DNA of 64,000 bases from Rachycentron canadum (taxonomy: Eukaryota; Chordata; Actinopteri; Carangiformes; Rachycentridae), in NCBI GenBank assembly GCA_038496675.1, contig CM076655.1, positions 20,264,005-20,328,004 of the forward strand. Direction: 5' to 3'. The notes below the pieces were generated by a model, which worked only from the letters and a program-made list of their open reading frames with translations, was not told where the DNA came from and did not search any database. Below are positions 25,293 through 40,025 of this stretch, piece by piece (position 1 is the stretch's first letter; each line of letters starts with the position of its first letter). A program made the position numbers and the translations under genes.

Positions 25293-28200
25293 TTCTATTT
25301 CTGAGCATGAAACCTTGTAATATATCCGTTATCACGACCAAACTCTCGGAGCCCCCTGACCCTCACGAAATAACCTTGTTTTCAAACTGTGATTCCCTCA
25401 TTTCCAGCTGTCTTTGTTCTTATAAAGCACAACCACATGATCTTATTTCTGGTAAGTAAAATGACAGGTTCAGCTAACTATGTTGAGATGACAATTCTGA
25501 AATAGCATCTTGGGAGAGCTCTGGAAAACAATATCTTCTCTTTCACATGAAGTTGCAAACCACTTCCTTGCACAAGAGAGCTTTGAGTAAGCAGCAAGGT
25601 CTGTTGTGCGTGAAAAAAAAGTGTTTTTGTCTCTTACTATCCGCCACACGCTGCAATTGAGGTTGGCGTAAAAACAGGCCGCAGTTTCATCATGCCAGCG
25701 GTGAGACTTCTGTATGGCCTTTGCCGGTCATTAGCATCTGCTTTAACTAGGATTTTAGCCCTCACTTCCTCTGTCCTATCTCAACTATTCGCAAATTTAG
25801 CTCATGCTGTTATCCAGGCAAACATAGCATGAGTGATTTGCATCGAGAGAAACTAAAGCTCTTTTCAGTCTATTAAAACAAACAAAGCTGGTAGATCTTC
25901 ATGCCAACCAGTGCAGTTTAATTCTAGGCCAAGACCTCACAGAGACAATGATGTATGTTTTGTTTGCTCCTTTAGTCCACAACGCCAGCCACTCAACGCC
26001 CCTCAGACTCTGTTCAACAGACTCCTTCTCTTCTGTGTTTTAACAACCTCTTTGCCTCGGCCCTTTCACTTTCCCTAAAATCTCCTTCCTGTGAGTTACA
26101 GACTGGGTCTTATTTTTTTCCACCCCCTTCCATTCCATGGAAGTGGCAGGGAGGAATTATTGCTTGTTTAAATATAAACTAAAGTGCTGGCCCCTGCGTG
26201 GCACGAGGTTTCAGTAGCTGCTGGTTGACCACAGAGGAAACAGAGTGCTGCTGTTGTAGCGTGCTCCTCCTCTGTCAGAGGAAGGTTCAAAGGGAAGCCA
26301 GACTGAACGCCCCCCCCCCCTCCACTTACAGTTTCCGCACCTTCTAGAGTTGGGATATGAAACACAAACTCTAACATCTTTTTTGTTAAATATTAAAAAA
26401 AAAAAAAAAAAAGTTATATTATCATAAAATGGTCTCATCACGATGCAATTTTAGCTACGTCTCATTTTTTTCTGGTTTATTTAAGCACTGGTCAAAAGGG
26501 AATAATCCCTTAAAGATATAGTCAAACCCGTTTAACATCGACGCTGGTTTTCATCTGACTTCATGACCAATCCAAAACACTAACTCTGACTTTATTGTAA
26601 AAGTAATAATCCAATATGTCCAAACACAGTTACAGGGGTGGGTATCTAACTATCTATCAATGTTATCAACTTAAATGTGTGAGTAACTGCATAAAGAGCT
26701 AACCCTGGTTTCTGAACATGCCTGTAGTTGTCTTTATTTATTCTATGATCAGATTATTCCTAAATTTTTTTAAAAATCCCAAATTTTAGACACAGTTTAG
26801 GTTTAATTTACTTGGTCTTTTTCTGTTGGCTCTATAAGGACACATATTAATATTTCTGAAAATAAAGTATAAATGTTTGCAAGTTATTTACCTGATCTTG
26901 TCATTCTGTCTAATTTCTCAATTAACATTCTGCATTGTATACATGATGAATTCAAACACTATCAAGGAGAAGATCGAGCACTCTTTACCACAGCAAAGAC
27001 AAAAGATGTAGACCAGTAAAAACTGATCATTAAATGATATGCCCCTCCTCAGAGATTTTGGGATTGAGTAACTCCTTGTAATAATAATGTAATATTGGAT
27101 ACATGTCTAAAAGATAACGCAAGGGTTTTTGGTGCATGTGAAATCTCAGCAGTCAACTGTCACTACAGTAAACATATGGTACAATTTGATACAATTCACT
27201 CCCACATGGAAATGTACTGGAGACTGACTGAGAAACCCTTTTCAGAAACTTGACAGTCTTGCAAGCTGCTGTTTACACAAATTCAACAGCATTTTTCGAC
27301 TCTATCAGGAGAGAGTGCATGTTATAGCTGAATTTTCCCTTTTTAAGACATCTGTATTTTTTGAAATACATCTTTGATGCTCAGCGTGACTTGGTTTGAG
27401 CATGTCAGCGAATCCTCTCTCGATTAGTTCAGCTATCAACAATGTTGTTTGGGATTTTCAGGATGAAGAAAGAATGCAATAATGATAGGACTGAGGAATA
27501 AAAGAAAAAAGAAAAAAGCTTTTGAAGCACAGGAAAAAAAAAAAAAACTGTTACAACGGGAATACAAATCACCATCAGTGACCTCAGTTGCCTATTTGTG
27601 CTTGTCAGATTTCACAGTGCTGCAGGCCATTAGGGATTAATGAGGAGTAGAGCTGTTTACTTAAAGCAAGTGAACAGAACTAAAACATGGCAGGTTAAAA
27701 CATGGCAGTTGTCTCCTCAGTTTATCTCCACAATTTTGTCAGCGAGGATCACAGAGACGGAGGTTTTCTCTGTATGTGTGTGGTCTGAAGATCAGGACAG
27801 AGAAAAAATGCAAGTGAAAGTGAAGGACTGGGAATGAGGACTGGGAAGAAGATTGAACCAGACAAAGACAGCTAGATGTACACAGGCAGATATTTGAATT
27901 TTACAGTAGTTATTAAAGCACATGTTGGAAGCAGAAATATAACCTCACTGACTGTTAAAATTCATAGTGGAGCCAAAGAGCTGTAGCATTTCTGGTAAGG
28001 TGATGTCGAGCTCGCCCAGTTCTTAGTTCTTGACCTCTGAATCACTGACCACATTACAAATGGGTCTGGTGTTAGACTCATTGATGGCTCTTGGCCTCGG
28101 CTGGAGAAGCAATTGACCAATCACATCTTTGCAGGCAGAAAAATAGAAGTGAAACAGAGCTAACTGTCAGTTAGCCAGCTACAATAATGGAAAATACTAA

Positions 28201-29660
28201 GAGAATTGGCCACAAATACTGCAACTAGTATGGATGTAAACAATGCAGCTGTGCTGAGTTATAAGGTGAGTTAGAGACAACATTTTGAAGAGGATGCCTT
28301 TGAGGATGCCTTTGTCTGTTATTTCTCAGATTGCCATGAAAAATGTTAATGCCGCCACAGCTCTAGAGGTGATGGGACATAATTTGTCATTTGCATCTGA
28401 CTGGTTACAGCAAAGAAAAATAATTCTCTAATAATAATTTCTCCAAACAAGAAATCAAATAACATAATTACATGACATACATGGTGACACAACCCTCATG
28501 ACTAGAGCTGTTGCTTGTGTCTTGTGGGCTGCAATTGTCTTTAGCGTAGTTGGTGATGTGCTGAATGACAATACACACAAAAAAAAATTTGATTGGCTCT
28601 CTATCTGCCAAAAGTCTAAAAAGGTGATTGGAGACACAGTTTAATAAGGAATCAAACGAGTGATTATAGTCTCTATAACACACAAAGACAAGTGAAAGAG
28701 AGACATAACAGCACAAAGACTGGTAACATTATGGTGTCTGAAATGTGAAGTCAAATAACGGGGGTGTCTTTGTGAAGTGGGTTATTGTAAAAACACATAA
28801 AAAAGGGTATTACTTTTGAGCTACTGTATGCGATGATAAAATGTGAACAGAAAATGAAACAGACAGACAGCAGCCTGACAATTTCCCACACAAAAAGCAC
28901 TTCTATCTCTTAATTCCTACTTTCATTTCAGGGGCATGAATGGATCCCCCCGGAGGTCAGACAACCTCTTTGTGAATGTGAAACCACTTATTTTCTCCAT
29001 TTCAGTCTCAGGCAACACCACCAGTGACACTCTTCTGACCGGATCTATAGATACACTTAAGTTCAGAGGGTATATGTCTTTATATAGAACAATAATGGAG
29101 AGTGTAACAGTTATTTAAAAGTGGAAACCACAGTAGCGCCACCAAATGAGAAAATTACAGCATTTGAAACCATATTGACTCACTCTCATTCTGTAACTCC
29201 AGGAGGCAGCAAGTGCTTGTTTCTTTCTAATATATTAAATATATTCTAGTATCTATTACAAAAAATGTCTATCTTAATCTTAATTCTTGATGGAAATCTC
29301 AGGCAACAAAGAATGAATAATCACACTCACACTGTCATTGCAGGGATTATGGGCATTTTGTTTTGTCTGTGTATTAGAGATGTCCTGGCTTTTCTGAATC
29401 TTCAAAGCTAAATAAAATACATGATAATACAGGTGCCAGATGCTCCAAAGAGCTTAAATATAATTCCTCTCCAGCAATGCTCAGGAACACCGAAGCAGAA
29501 ATGGGTGATTGCAAATTAAGAGAGCATGTTATGCAACAAGCTAATTATTTTAATTGTGTTTACATGGAGAAGCAAGGCTCACTCCCATGTGAACTCCCTG
29601 AAGTTGGAGATAGAAGCAGAGAAATACTATTCAATTCTTGAGCACTGAGACTGTACTCAC

Positions 29661-29841
29661 CTCAGGCAGGAGGGTGTAGTGGATGCAGAATCCCGGCTCA
29701 GAGGGGAAATACTCATCGGAGATGAATCGGATCCTGATCTGACTGCCCTTGGACGTGTGACCGGTTGGTGCCGACTGTGACCCACACCAACGACCCAGGA
29801 TGGTCTTCTCAGTCAGGTCTTCCACCTCCACAAAGTCGTAC
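29661..29841 (-). CDS. pdgfc: pdgfc coding exon 3: second half of the CUB domain
   Basis: This exon encodes the end of K102 through E162. The acceptor is TCTTCACAG|G and the donor GAG|GTGAGT, phase 2 in and phase 0 out. The product begins YDFVEVED, includes TILGRWCGS and SKGSQIRIRF, and ends SDEYFPSEPGFCIHYTLLPE, which is nearly colinear with human PDGFC exon 3. Cys121 and Cys154 are the remaining CUB cysteines; the odd third Cys (FCIHY) is a PDGF-C family feature. Length and phase complete the CUB domain exactly, with no insertion. The family-typical acidic segments (YDFVEVED, DEYF) are preserved. Confidence 0.95.
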
Positions 29842-32800
29842 CTGTGAAGAGAAAGATCAGGAAGTGATTATTTTGGTCTCCAAGACATCATTCATCACTA
29901 GGCCCAATCCCAGACCAGCCCACTATCATGAAAGTGTCTTTATTCAACTTTTTTATTAACTATTACTGTCTTTGTTTGCACTTTCATATGCATGTAAGTT
30001 GTTGTAGTTTTAATTACATCTTTGCTTGTTAAATCTGTCAGCACCTTTCAAGTTTACCATGGTGCTGTCTCGTAACCTGACTCACCCTTCTGAAGGGTAC
30101 AATGTTAATATCAAGAAAACCGCCAGGGAAATAAAGTTTTAACCTCAATTTAAAAAAAGAAAAAGAAAAGAAATATCTTTAACAGCAGGTTGCAGTTTGT
30201 CGCTGGTGAGAGATGAGAATTGTCTCAGTTATTTACTGCCAGAATTAGATGAATGAAATGAAGTGAAGATTACCAGCGTATTGAGGACAACTCTCAGGTT
30301 GGATGACGGTGCAGCATAAGCAGCTGTTCTTACTCTTTAGCTGTTAATGTCCGCTCATGTAACCTTCTGCCAGGACCATTGCACTGATGCTACATGTTGT
30401 CATTGGAGTATAGGCTTTAATTAAAGCATGAGCTTTCTACACTAATAACTTTGGTAAAGCTGCAGGCTGCTTTTATTGGACTCAAAGACGTTTTCTGAAA
30501 GACTGACTTTGCAAATCGTTACATTTGAGATAGTGGATATCAATGTATCCACCCCCTGCCAACATCCAAGCCCTCCATGGTTCATTGAAACAGTTGAATG
30601 TTATAAACCAGGCTTGATACCGGACTCACTTTTAAGTCTGATGAGGAACAACTATCAAGTAAATTGAGGCTAAAAATGTTCTTTCTATTCTAGTCTGAAG
30701 ACCATTGTCCAATCTACAATTTCTGTCTGCTCTTGATTGTGGTGACATTGTATCTATACATGCTTCTCCCACCACGCTGCAGCCTCTCGACCCACAGAGC
30801 ACTTCATCACAGGTGACACTTTTCTCACCCACCATTGCTATATGACAAGGTGGGATGGTCCCCCTAAACATATAGTGGGGAACATTGTCAGTTCTTTATT
30901 CACGAGGCTCTGCTGCAAATACTGACTCATTAATTCTGCTCTAACATTTAAATACAACACTTACAACATCAAATCACAGAATATTTTAACACAAGCTGTA
31001 CCTTTTGTTCACACTGAATTAGGAAAAAATAAGTAACCTTTTAACATTTTGTACTTATGTATTTAGAATCAAACTTGCATGTCCTTTTTTGAATGTGAAT
31101 ATAAACTGTATGTATGTGTATTTTTGTACACAGGAAGACGAGGTCCTGGTGTCAATAAGGTGACATGTTTAAATTCAGGATTTGATAATAATGTGAACAA
31201 AATAAATACATCTATGGTGTTAATTTTAAAAACAAATGTGCAATTATGTACTTTTATTATTTCTCAGCTTCGACTGTATTACATTCAGTATTCAGAATTG
31301 CATGTCTATTTTCATTGTCAGCAACTCATCTTCAGTAACCACAGAAATAATCCATGTAATTGGACTGCAACAGAGTTTAAATTATACAGTAGTGTTCTGG
31401 CTATAAACATAATCACTGAAAGTTGCAGAAGCTATTGGTGGCTGTAAACCAAACACTGGATCTGAAAAAAATCCCATACATTTTTTAAATGATACTAAGC
31501 TTTGACATAATGAATTTTACTGTTATTTATTATTGTGAATTTCACCCAACAAAATATCAGTATTAATTTATTTGGGCAAAAAATATAAATAGAAGCACCA
31601 TTTTGCTTGTTGTGTAGATCAAACTTAACGACCCTGTAATTACGTGACAGTCTCTCGCTCCACTGGCCACCCTGCCAACCCATAATACCAGTAAACATTA
31701 TGAAGTGCAGCAGCATATGGCCCCGCTCCACAGTCTTTTGGTGTGCCAAGGCTAACATCGACCAACCTCAGCACTTAAGACGCGCAGTTCAGGAGTTCAG
31801 CCTTTATTATTTATACCTGTGTGTGTAACCAGTGGCTGTGCTGCATTCAATACAGCCTTGTTTCAACTGACTCTTCACAGTCTGGGATTAATCACTTTGC
31901 CATTTGCGTCAACAGGCACACTAACCTCTCATTCAGTGCTGCCAATTCGGATATTTGGATTTCAAGGACATTGTTTACATTTTGCACGAGCTTGACAGAT
32001 TCAGTTCAAGCTGGTTTCAATAAAACAACATGGAGGGACATGAACAAGACTAAAAATGGATTTTCTCTGATGTTAAATAAACTGGTGGAGGGGTGGCAGG
32101 GTCGATAGTTTTACTGACTCTGCTGCCTTTGATTTAAAAATTTATACAGGAAGTTTATAATCTGTGCAAACAAACTTATTGGGAAAGTTAAAATTCTTTT
32201 TAAATTATTTTCCTTTGCTAAACTATATATCCATCATTTGATGTACAAATGATAGAAAAGCAGGAACTGTAAAACGTTTATGCGACATTTATATGAATCG
32301 AAATGAGACTGGTTTTTGGAAACGGATGAAATATCAGTTTAGCTTCTTTCTGCTTTCTAGATGGAGGTCAGTGAAGAGAGGCGATTCCCTCTCTAAAAAT
32401 CGGCCCGCAGACAGCTCCAGAGCTTTGACAGATGGCTCATCAATAATGCAGGACGCCCTCATCATTACACATCGCCATGTGCTCAGAATCACCATGTCGA
32501 ACAGCGGTTTCTCAGATTTACAAATGCACTGACATACATACCGAATTGTATGTACAGTCACAGTGAACAGGATCAGAACAACAAAGGAATGTTATATAGG
32601 GCTCCAGCAGAAAGGATTCCCTTCCTGCACCCTGCAAGAACACTGTATTTAATATTCACAAAGCTTTCTCTTACATAGTTTTCTCCTTGTAAATTATTAA
32701 TAGATACAATATCTACCAAGGAGATGACGTAGATTAGCACCACAAACACTGCTTTTGGACCTCTCCTTTCAGACTGAAGACGGAGAGCATAAATGCCTCA

Positions 32801-34961
32801 CTGAGAACAGTCCTATCTGTGAGCCGTCAAGCTCGACTCCGCTGCCATGCCAACAGCAGCAAGACCAATCCCTCTCCAATATGCCTCTCCTCCAGTGGAT
32901 TTGGTAAGAATGCTTTTCATCGTGCCACAGACAAACAGAATAGAAGATGAGCATCTCAACTACACAGCCTCCCTCTCATCTTAGCAAAGACTTCTCGCTC
33001 CAGGCTTGCTACCAGAGCCAAACACATCTCCCACTGTTGTTTGTTTTATCCCCGGCCATTGCTGTGAATCACTGGACAGGAGATTACATTCTTGTTTATT
33101 TGCATCACATTGTGCCGTGGCACAAGGGTAAGAGGAGCATTTCAATAACATTGTGTATGAATATCTTTTGTTGTAACACCACTGCAATGAAGGTCTAAGG
33201 GGAAATTTTGGGAATAAATCTTTAAACACACATGAAAAATAAAGTAGATACGCAGACTAAGCCAAAGGCTGATGCATGTGAGTGTGTATGTAGGATGGAG
33301 AAAGTGAGTTTGTGTTTAGGTGAGAAAAGAAAAAAACTTGTGAATGTGTGTCTGCTTCTGCTTGTGATTGCATGCTGCACTCGTTTGTCTGCCAAGAGTG
33401 TGTATCTTGAGATCTGATCAAAACCGGTTGGGCCTCTGTGGTGGGGTTGGCGAGCAGAATGATAAATGCGAGAGCTGGGGCGGCAGACATGGCGGTGACT
33501 TTCGTGACCCTGGAAAAGGATGTTGTTATTGTCTCTCGGCCCTCTCCCTGAGGACGCTGACTAGTGCAGTCTTGCGGAGGCAGGACGGCACAAAAGTCGT
33601 CAGTCTGCACCCTGCCCCTCTGTGGAACTTTCCCCTCACAGGGTTTTGACAGCAACAATAACCTCATTCGTCAACGGGAACCCGGGCCCACCTCAGAGGT
33701 GTGCTGCAGGGTTCAAATTACATGCATTATTTACAAATTACATGCACATACAGATTTTGAATTTTACTGACAACAACCAGACATGATATGGAAAGAATAA
33801 TGTGGACCAGAGGCATGAATCCTGGATGGTAGCACTTTAGAGAACTGAATCATCTGCAACCCATCTCTAACAGACCAGAATCAGTCAGAATCTCAAACAC
33901 TACACTGATCAGTGTAACTGAATGCACAACAACTGACACTGAAACAGAGACATACTGATTCAAGGCCACACATTCCTTTACTTTCCTATCTTTAGTTCTC
34001 TTCTCATCCTGTGCTGCCACGTCCCTCATATAAACCTAGTCAGCTGTAGAAAACTGCTGCTGTTATTCACGTTGCCATCCATTAGGGGGCTCTCCAGGAA
34101 TGACTAGTGAGAGCACCCTCCCCCAGTTCATGTCCACCTTTCACTTGGTTGGGCTCCTCCAAGCTAACCAGTCACTTTTGATATACTGATGGCAGGGCAC
34201 TGAGCGTAATGCACAGAGGGCCAATCGATTGCTGAAGCATGGAATCCCCATTTAAATTGAATAAAAACAGAGGCAAACCCAGGCAGTAATTGAAAGAGAG
34301 CTACTCAATAAAGTCGAGGATGTAGTGTATGTAGTACACATGTGTGTTTGTGTTTGTGTCTTACCAGTCAGACAGTGACTTGTGTGTCTTTCGGACAATC
34401 ATGTGAGCAGCTAAAAATATTGACTACATCAAATAAATATGCCGGCCTGGGTGACGTCATTGTGGTGTCTTGGGCGAAACAAATCACTCTGCAGCTGGGT
34501 TTTCAATATTCACAAGCTGCCACAGCAGACCAAAGGTAATTTCACAAATGGCCACACTCTGACTCTAAATCTTTAAAGATGGGCTCCAACACAGGCAGGA
34601 CACGTCTTTACCACAGACCAACACATATCTGGCATGCCAACAGGGAAAGACCACATCTAGTAGGAACTGGCCAAGCAAACCGACTGCACATTACTACTCC
34701 TGACTGCCTTAGTGAATAAAAATCAAGACATTAAGACAGAAGTAAAATCTAATTTTTATCATCCTTCAAAATGAATTATGTCAACCATTTAAAGAGTACT
34801 CTTGATTTTAATGGAGGTGAGCACATAAGTCAGGAGGACCCCGACAAAAATACTGTGCATGCTGAGTCCATTTTACAAATGTTTTGTCTAATTCCCAAAT
34901 ATCAATTGATGTTGATATGGGAACTGGGATAGTAGTGTCGGTGTCCTATCTATGTTCTTAC
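29842..34961 (-). other. pdgfc: pdgfc intron 2 (5.1 kb)
   Basis: The intron is bounded by donor GTAAGA and acceptor CTTCACAG. I see no gene or large repeat in it. A locally GC-richer block at about 33420-33660 contains a 136-codon minus-strand ORF of no recognisable family. Confidence 0.85.
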
Positions 34962-35154
34962 TTGCATATGCCATCTTCAGGATCTTCCAGGCCGAACCTC
35001 TCATCAAAGGAGAGCTGGATCCTCATGTTGCTGGGTGCCACCAGTCTCCAGGTCGATGCAGTATTCCTGGGATAAGTGTTTGGGAAGTCTGGGCTGTGGA
35101 CCATGCCCTCTCCTGACACTGTTATGATCTTCTCCTGATGGGAATCTTGCACTC
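34962..35154 (-). CDS. pdgfc: pdgfc coding exon 2: first half of the CUB domain
   Basis: This exon encodes residues 39-101 plus parts of codons 38 and 102. The acceptor is TTCTGTCTTAG|GA and the donor AA|GTAAGA, so the junctions are phase 1 in and phase 2 out. The product starts VQDSHQEKIITVS and carries the CUB-type strands HSPDFPNTYPRNT, WRLVAP, RIQLSFDERFGLEDPED and GIC. The CUB domain keeps the growth factor latent and helps place it for proteolysis. Cys101 corresponds to one of the few cysteines retained in the PDGF-C CUB fold. The human sequon near residue 55 (TNGS) is replaced by SGEG, so a second N-glycan site is also missing. Similarity to human exon 2 is very high, and no alternative identity is plausible. 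Confidence 0.95.
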
Positions 35155-36344
35155 CTAAGACAGAAGCCAAAAAGAACAAATAAGGCACATAATTCAAATG
35201 ATTGGCTCAGATATACTCAGATATCACTGGAGTCATCAATAAGCATAATTTGACTAGAGACATGCTGCAAACTAACTATAATACTACTACTATAGTTTCG
35301 ATCATAAACAACCTGGCACATGGTGTTTAATTAAACACGTAACATTTTCAAAGAGGAAAATAACTCCTGGCTTTTGTATTTCTATCTAACTCATATCAAA
35401 AATCTCTCTAGGGCTCTTTCTGTTGATTTGATACAATCTGATTCAGAAAGTTCTCAGACAAATCAAAACATTTAAGGACATTTACAATTATTGTAATACT
35501 AATTTTTATTTTAATAGATTGTGTTATATTCTTGCGTAAAATTTTTTGGGAGATATGGAGGGGTTGTCTTTGACCCCTCGGTGTCTCAGGAAAGGAAACC
35601 TGTACCTGAAGCTGGGTCACAATGATGAAAATTAGTATTCCAGCAGAAACTAAGCCAAGTCGTGTGTCCTTATTTATCTGTATGGTTTTGTGTGTGACAG
35701 TGTGTTGTTGATGAATCAGTGAATCTAAAACAAGCTCAAAGGGAACACGGCCTAATGAGTTCCACCAAGCTCCTCTCATAAAGCCATTAAGGCCCGTTGG
35801 GACCAGCGACTGCAGGGTTTTAATCACTATGATGAAGCTTGTCATTCAGTCCCTCAGGGCTCCATCAGGCCCTGTCACCTTCAGGAGAAAAATTGCCAGG
35901 CTACTTCCACCTGAGCCTCACAATCACCACAATGACAACACCCCAAAGTCCCTCTGATTACAGGACCACTGTCAGTACAACAATAAATCAAATGTAACTA
36001 TGTGAGAAGACAGATTTATACCATTTTCACATTTCAAGCAATAAAAATCAATACACGGTATCTTATGGAAGCTACATGTAGCATCAATATATAACTTAAG
36101 CGATACCTCAGTTATGGACAGTCACTTTCTTCATCACCAGTTTAAAATGCTAGATGGATATAATACACATATGTACAATACAAATACTCATTTTGTCAAA
36201 ACTGGCTTATCAGAGATACTGGATGTGTCTTGTTATAGGTTGTTGGCGACGTAATAGCCTCATGTGAGATAATTGCACACTACAATCTTTACATGTGAAA
36301 TGAAAAACAGCTCTCAGGTTGGTGGAATGTACTTTTTGGTGACG

Positions 36345-36420
36345 CTAGGCTAGCTCCGTTTCTTCATTACCAATCCTTGTACTAAGCTAGACTAAGAGAA
36401 GTTAGGCCAAGCCTGTTAAG
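36345..36420 (-). repeat. second fragment of the 'TTAGCTTAGCATAAAG' family
   Basis: GCTAGGCTAGCTCCGTTTCTTCATTACCAATCCTTGTACTAAGCTAGACTAA on the plus strand is a diverged reverse-complement match to the family at 16470-16605. It lies in pdgfc intron 1. Confidence 0.5.
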
Positions 36421-39400
36421 AGGCTGTATACTGAAGCTGAAATTCATATAGAGCTCATTATGTAACTCCTACTGTGACAAAATGAGGACAGTTCACAAAA
36501 TGTTGAACTGCTGTAGCAACATTTAAAAGGGCAGAACATTGTAATAAATAAAAAATTTGTACCTGAGCTTTTTTTTTTTTTGATTGGGTTAAAATTTCAC
36601 ATGTGGCACTCACAAAGAATTTGTTCCACATCACAAAAATTGCCTGTTTGACAATATACAAACACTGACTCAGTGTACTGTGATTAGTATCAATATGCTG
36701 TGCTCAGATTTCAACGTCTTTCTTCAGAGATTACACTGATAAATTTACTCTGTCCCCAGCCTGCCCTCTATTTGTTTGTGTTATATTTATTTTTGTGCCA
36801 CTGATGATCATTCAATATACATAAACCAATCCAATATGTCCAGCCGTCAGAGGAATCAGCGGTAGGGGTTTAATGTGTTCAGAGAAGAGAGAGAGTGTGC
36901 GGCTGCAAGTTTGTTACTGCATTAAACGGATGAGTAAGCATTTCCCTAGTGCAACTTGCATGGTCGAGTTTATATTTGAAACACATTCTGAGCTTGATTA
37001 CTTTGTATTTTGCCATAAATTTGATTTAAGGATGTGATTCATACCCAGCGGCGTGATTCATTCTGAGGTTATTTTCTCGCAATAGAAACAAAAACACAGG
37101 CAGGTTAAGTTTGTGCCATGTGCTCACCCTGTGTAATGTCAAATAACAGTTCCAGGGGGACTCTGAGTTGCTCAGGATGGTTCCAAGCACAACAAATCTC
37201 TCGACAGGAGTGGTCACTCAAAACTTCAACTGGGCACTGTCTGTTTTTCTCTCGCACTAAAAGTTCTGATCATTTAAAGTTACATGCAGGAGCATTGACA
37301 GTTCACCCCTCTGTTGCTTATCCTGTCACGCTTTCTGTTCTCACATGGCACATAGGTGGTTTACACTTACGAACAGTGGTGTATTTACTACTTATTTACA
37401 CTCTTGAGACTATGATTTCAGGAAGGAAGGCAGACGTAAGGTGAAGTTTCAACTGTCGCTGGCAGATCTGATCAGCCAGCAAGCTAATGTTATCATCATG
37501 AATTAGTAGGTATCTCTATATATAATATACACTAAATGACCACATTAATAGTAAGTAAATGCTATTTATACCCTGGTGTCTGAAGCTAACAGTGCTATTG
37601 GCAATACGGGGTAGACAGCTTGTGTGGCTATTTATACATTTGTTTTGGGTATTTTAGATGCTTAGGTTAAATACTGTACAATGATAAGCAAGTTGGATAA
37701 GGTTTGATATATGCTTGTTGCTCATATTGGTGATAATGATATGTGTTTATTGTTAATATTACAGGAGAACAGGCTTCCAGAGGACTACACTGTGTGGTGA
37801 ATGTAAGAAACAGGACAGAGAACAAAAAATGATGCGGCATCAGTTTTATTTCTCTTTGGGTTTCCTTTCCATTTAGTTATTTGTTGTGAACAGGAAGGCA
37901 TCCAACTCTATTCTTATTCAATTAAAACCAGTATTTTTTGTAAAAGATGCACCTTGTCGTCATCCGCCCTTTCTATCCTGGCATCGTGACTGATGCTGTC
38001 CTTCAACAGAGCGTGAGGATAAAACATCACTGACACTTTTTGAAAGAACAATTTCTTGGGATTGCAGGTTTACTTTGAAGTTTTCATTTGGGTTTGGTGG
38101 CAAGCCAGGTGGAAACAGACTGAATGACAATGTGCCAGATGCAAAGAAAAACAATGCCCAGGCATGATTTCTCAATGAACAAGCTCTTTCATAACTGTAC
38201 GAAATGTTTGGCCTCGAGTGCAAACTGTCTTGCTGAATAAGGGCCACCTTCTCCTGGCAAATCAGACTTTTTGCAAAATCGTACATGCACTCCTTGCAGA
38301 AAGAAAACTTCTATCAAGCCCTGGATTAAAAAAAAAAAAAAGACATATATTGTGGTTCAGGACTACACCTTCATCAGGTGGTTTATTAAGGTATAATACT
38401 ACTCAAATAAATCTACCAAACTTTTTCTACCTGGAGTCAATATTTCTTTGATGTCATTGCAGAAAGTACTGTTAAAAAAAAAAAGAGAGAGAGAGAAAAA
38501 GAAACAATGGCTGATTGCTCTTTTAATCTGTGGAGCAAGTAGCTGCAACAGACCAGATTTGATTGACTGTTTTTATATCCATTTGCTTGGCTCAAGTCGG
38601 GAGGAAACAAGCCGATAGCTTTCATGCTATTAAGGCTTGGCCCTCCATCACGATGACATGTTTTTAATTACATGCCCATTAGTGCAGGCTATAACATAGA
38701 GGCTCATAAAGTACATAATGTATAATGCGAACAAAATATGTGATTTTTCAATATATGGCTCAAGATGTGCTGTATTGCATGTGTGATGCATATAGTATTA
38801 ATAGAAAAGAAAATCAACAAAAACCTGCTGCACAATTATAAATAGATGCTTTTCTCTGGAACCCTCTGGACATAATTGCATGTGAAAATCTGTTAAATAT
38901 TGACTGAAATGCATCTTTATTGTGACTGTAATTCAGGAGAAATCTGAAAATCTGAGCTTGATGTTGCAGAGAAAGAGGAAAAGGAGACAAAACAACTTGA
39001 ATAAAGGCATTAGGTCTTGATGAAAAGTTAGACCAGAGATAGTGCATGGATGAAATCATTCTTAATTCAAAAAGTTTGCGGATATCCCCCTTGAACCTCA
39101 TACACTCATCACAAGTAATTTCACTAGTTGTGGGGGAACAATGTGTTTGCATTCCTCATTTGTTCGGGTCTTTGCGCATGAAGCTCAAGAATGAACAATC
39201 CAAGTGATTCTCCGATGTGGATCTTTTGTTCACTTGCATCAAAGCAGAAACTCCTTCAGAGTGAGCTCCTTCAGAGTCCATCAGCTGAAAACCAATATTT
39301 GATTAAGGCAGATTCCACAATGTCAAACCCCCCCCAAAAAAAACAGCCTCCATCTTTTTTTCCTGAAGATCTTCTTTATCTTTTTTTTTTATAAACAATG

Positions 39401-39997
39401 CTGTCTTTTTACGCTTCTCTCTTTTCAACCTTCCCACTGATATCCCCCCTCTCTGTTTTACCCTGTGTGCACTGTAAAATGCACAGACACGCAACCAGTC
39501 AGGCAGGATTCTGGGCGTAACTTTGACTTGAAAATGACCTCACTCTTGGGGTTAACCAATGTCATCTAATGATCAGAGAAGCGGTCCCCTAGAGTGAATT
39601 ACCTCAAACATGACTTTTCCTTGACCTACTTTTTTCCTCTGTGAGGAAAGTAGAGCTGACTATTAAGGGAGGAAGTGACTCTGAATAAATAGGAGCCTAT
39701 ACAGTGCAGCCATTGTGCTTTGTTCACACGTTAGTTGGTGAAACATTCATGCTGTTATACATTAACCTTTCCACTGCCGAAACAAAACTGGAGTGTGAAT
39801 GCAGAGGCCATGGACGTGTGCACACTGCTACTGTTACAGCTGTATTAGTTCTAGTTCCAGTAGTGATGATAATAACAAGACTACAACAGCATTAAAAGCA
39901 TCATATACATATGAACCTACACAGAAGACTTCACAATGATCATATAGTGCAGTGGATTCAGTGCAAATGTACACACAACCAAACCCATATGCACATG

Positions 39998-40025
39998 CAC
40001 ACACACACACACACACACACACACA
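39998..40025 (+). repeat. (CA)14 microsatellite
   Basis: This is an uninterrupted CA run in pdgfc intron 1. Confidence 0.95.

Larger units (their letters stand above)
21648..29660 (-). other. pdgfc: pdgfc intron 3 (8.0 kb)
   Basis: The intron is bounded by donor GTGAGT and acceptor TTTTCCTGCAG. It holds a tRNA-derived SINE at about 24651-24834, a TA microsatellite at 25268-25292, and short homopolymer runs (C10 near 26310, A near 26395 and 27535). No exon was seen. Confidence 0.85.

Noticed and set aside
35408..35845. 145-codon minus-strand ORF in intron 1, just before exon 2
   Set aside because: It has a hydrophobic stretch but no recognisable domain, and AT-driven composition toward its end. 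No splice-site or homology evidence supports an additional exon.
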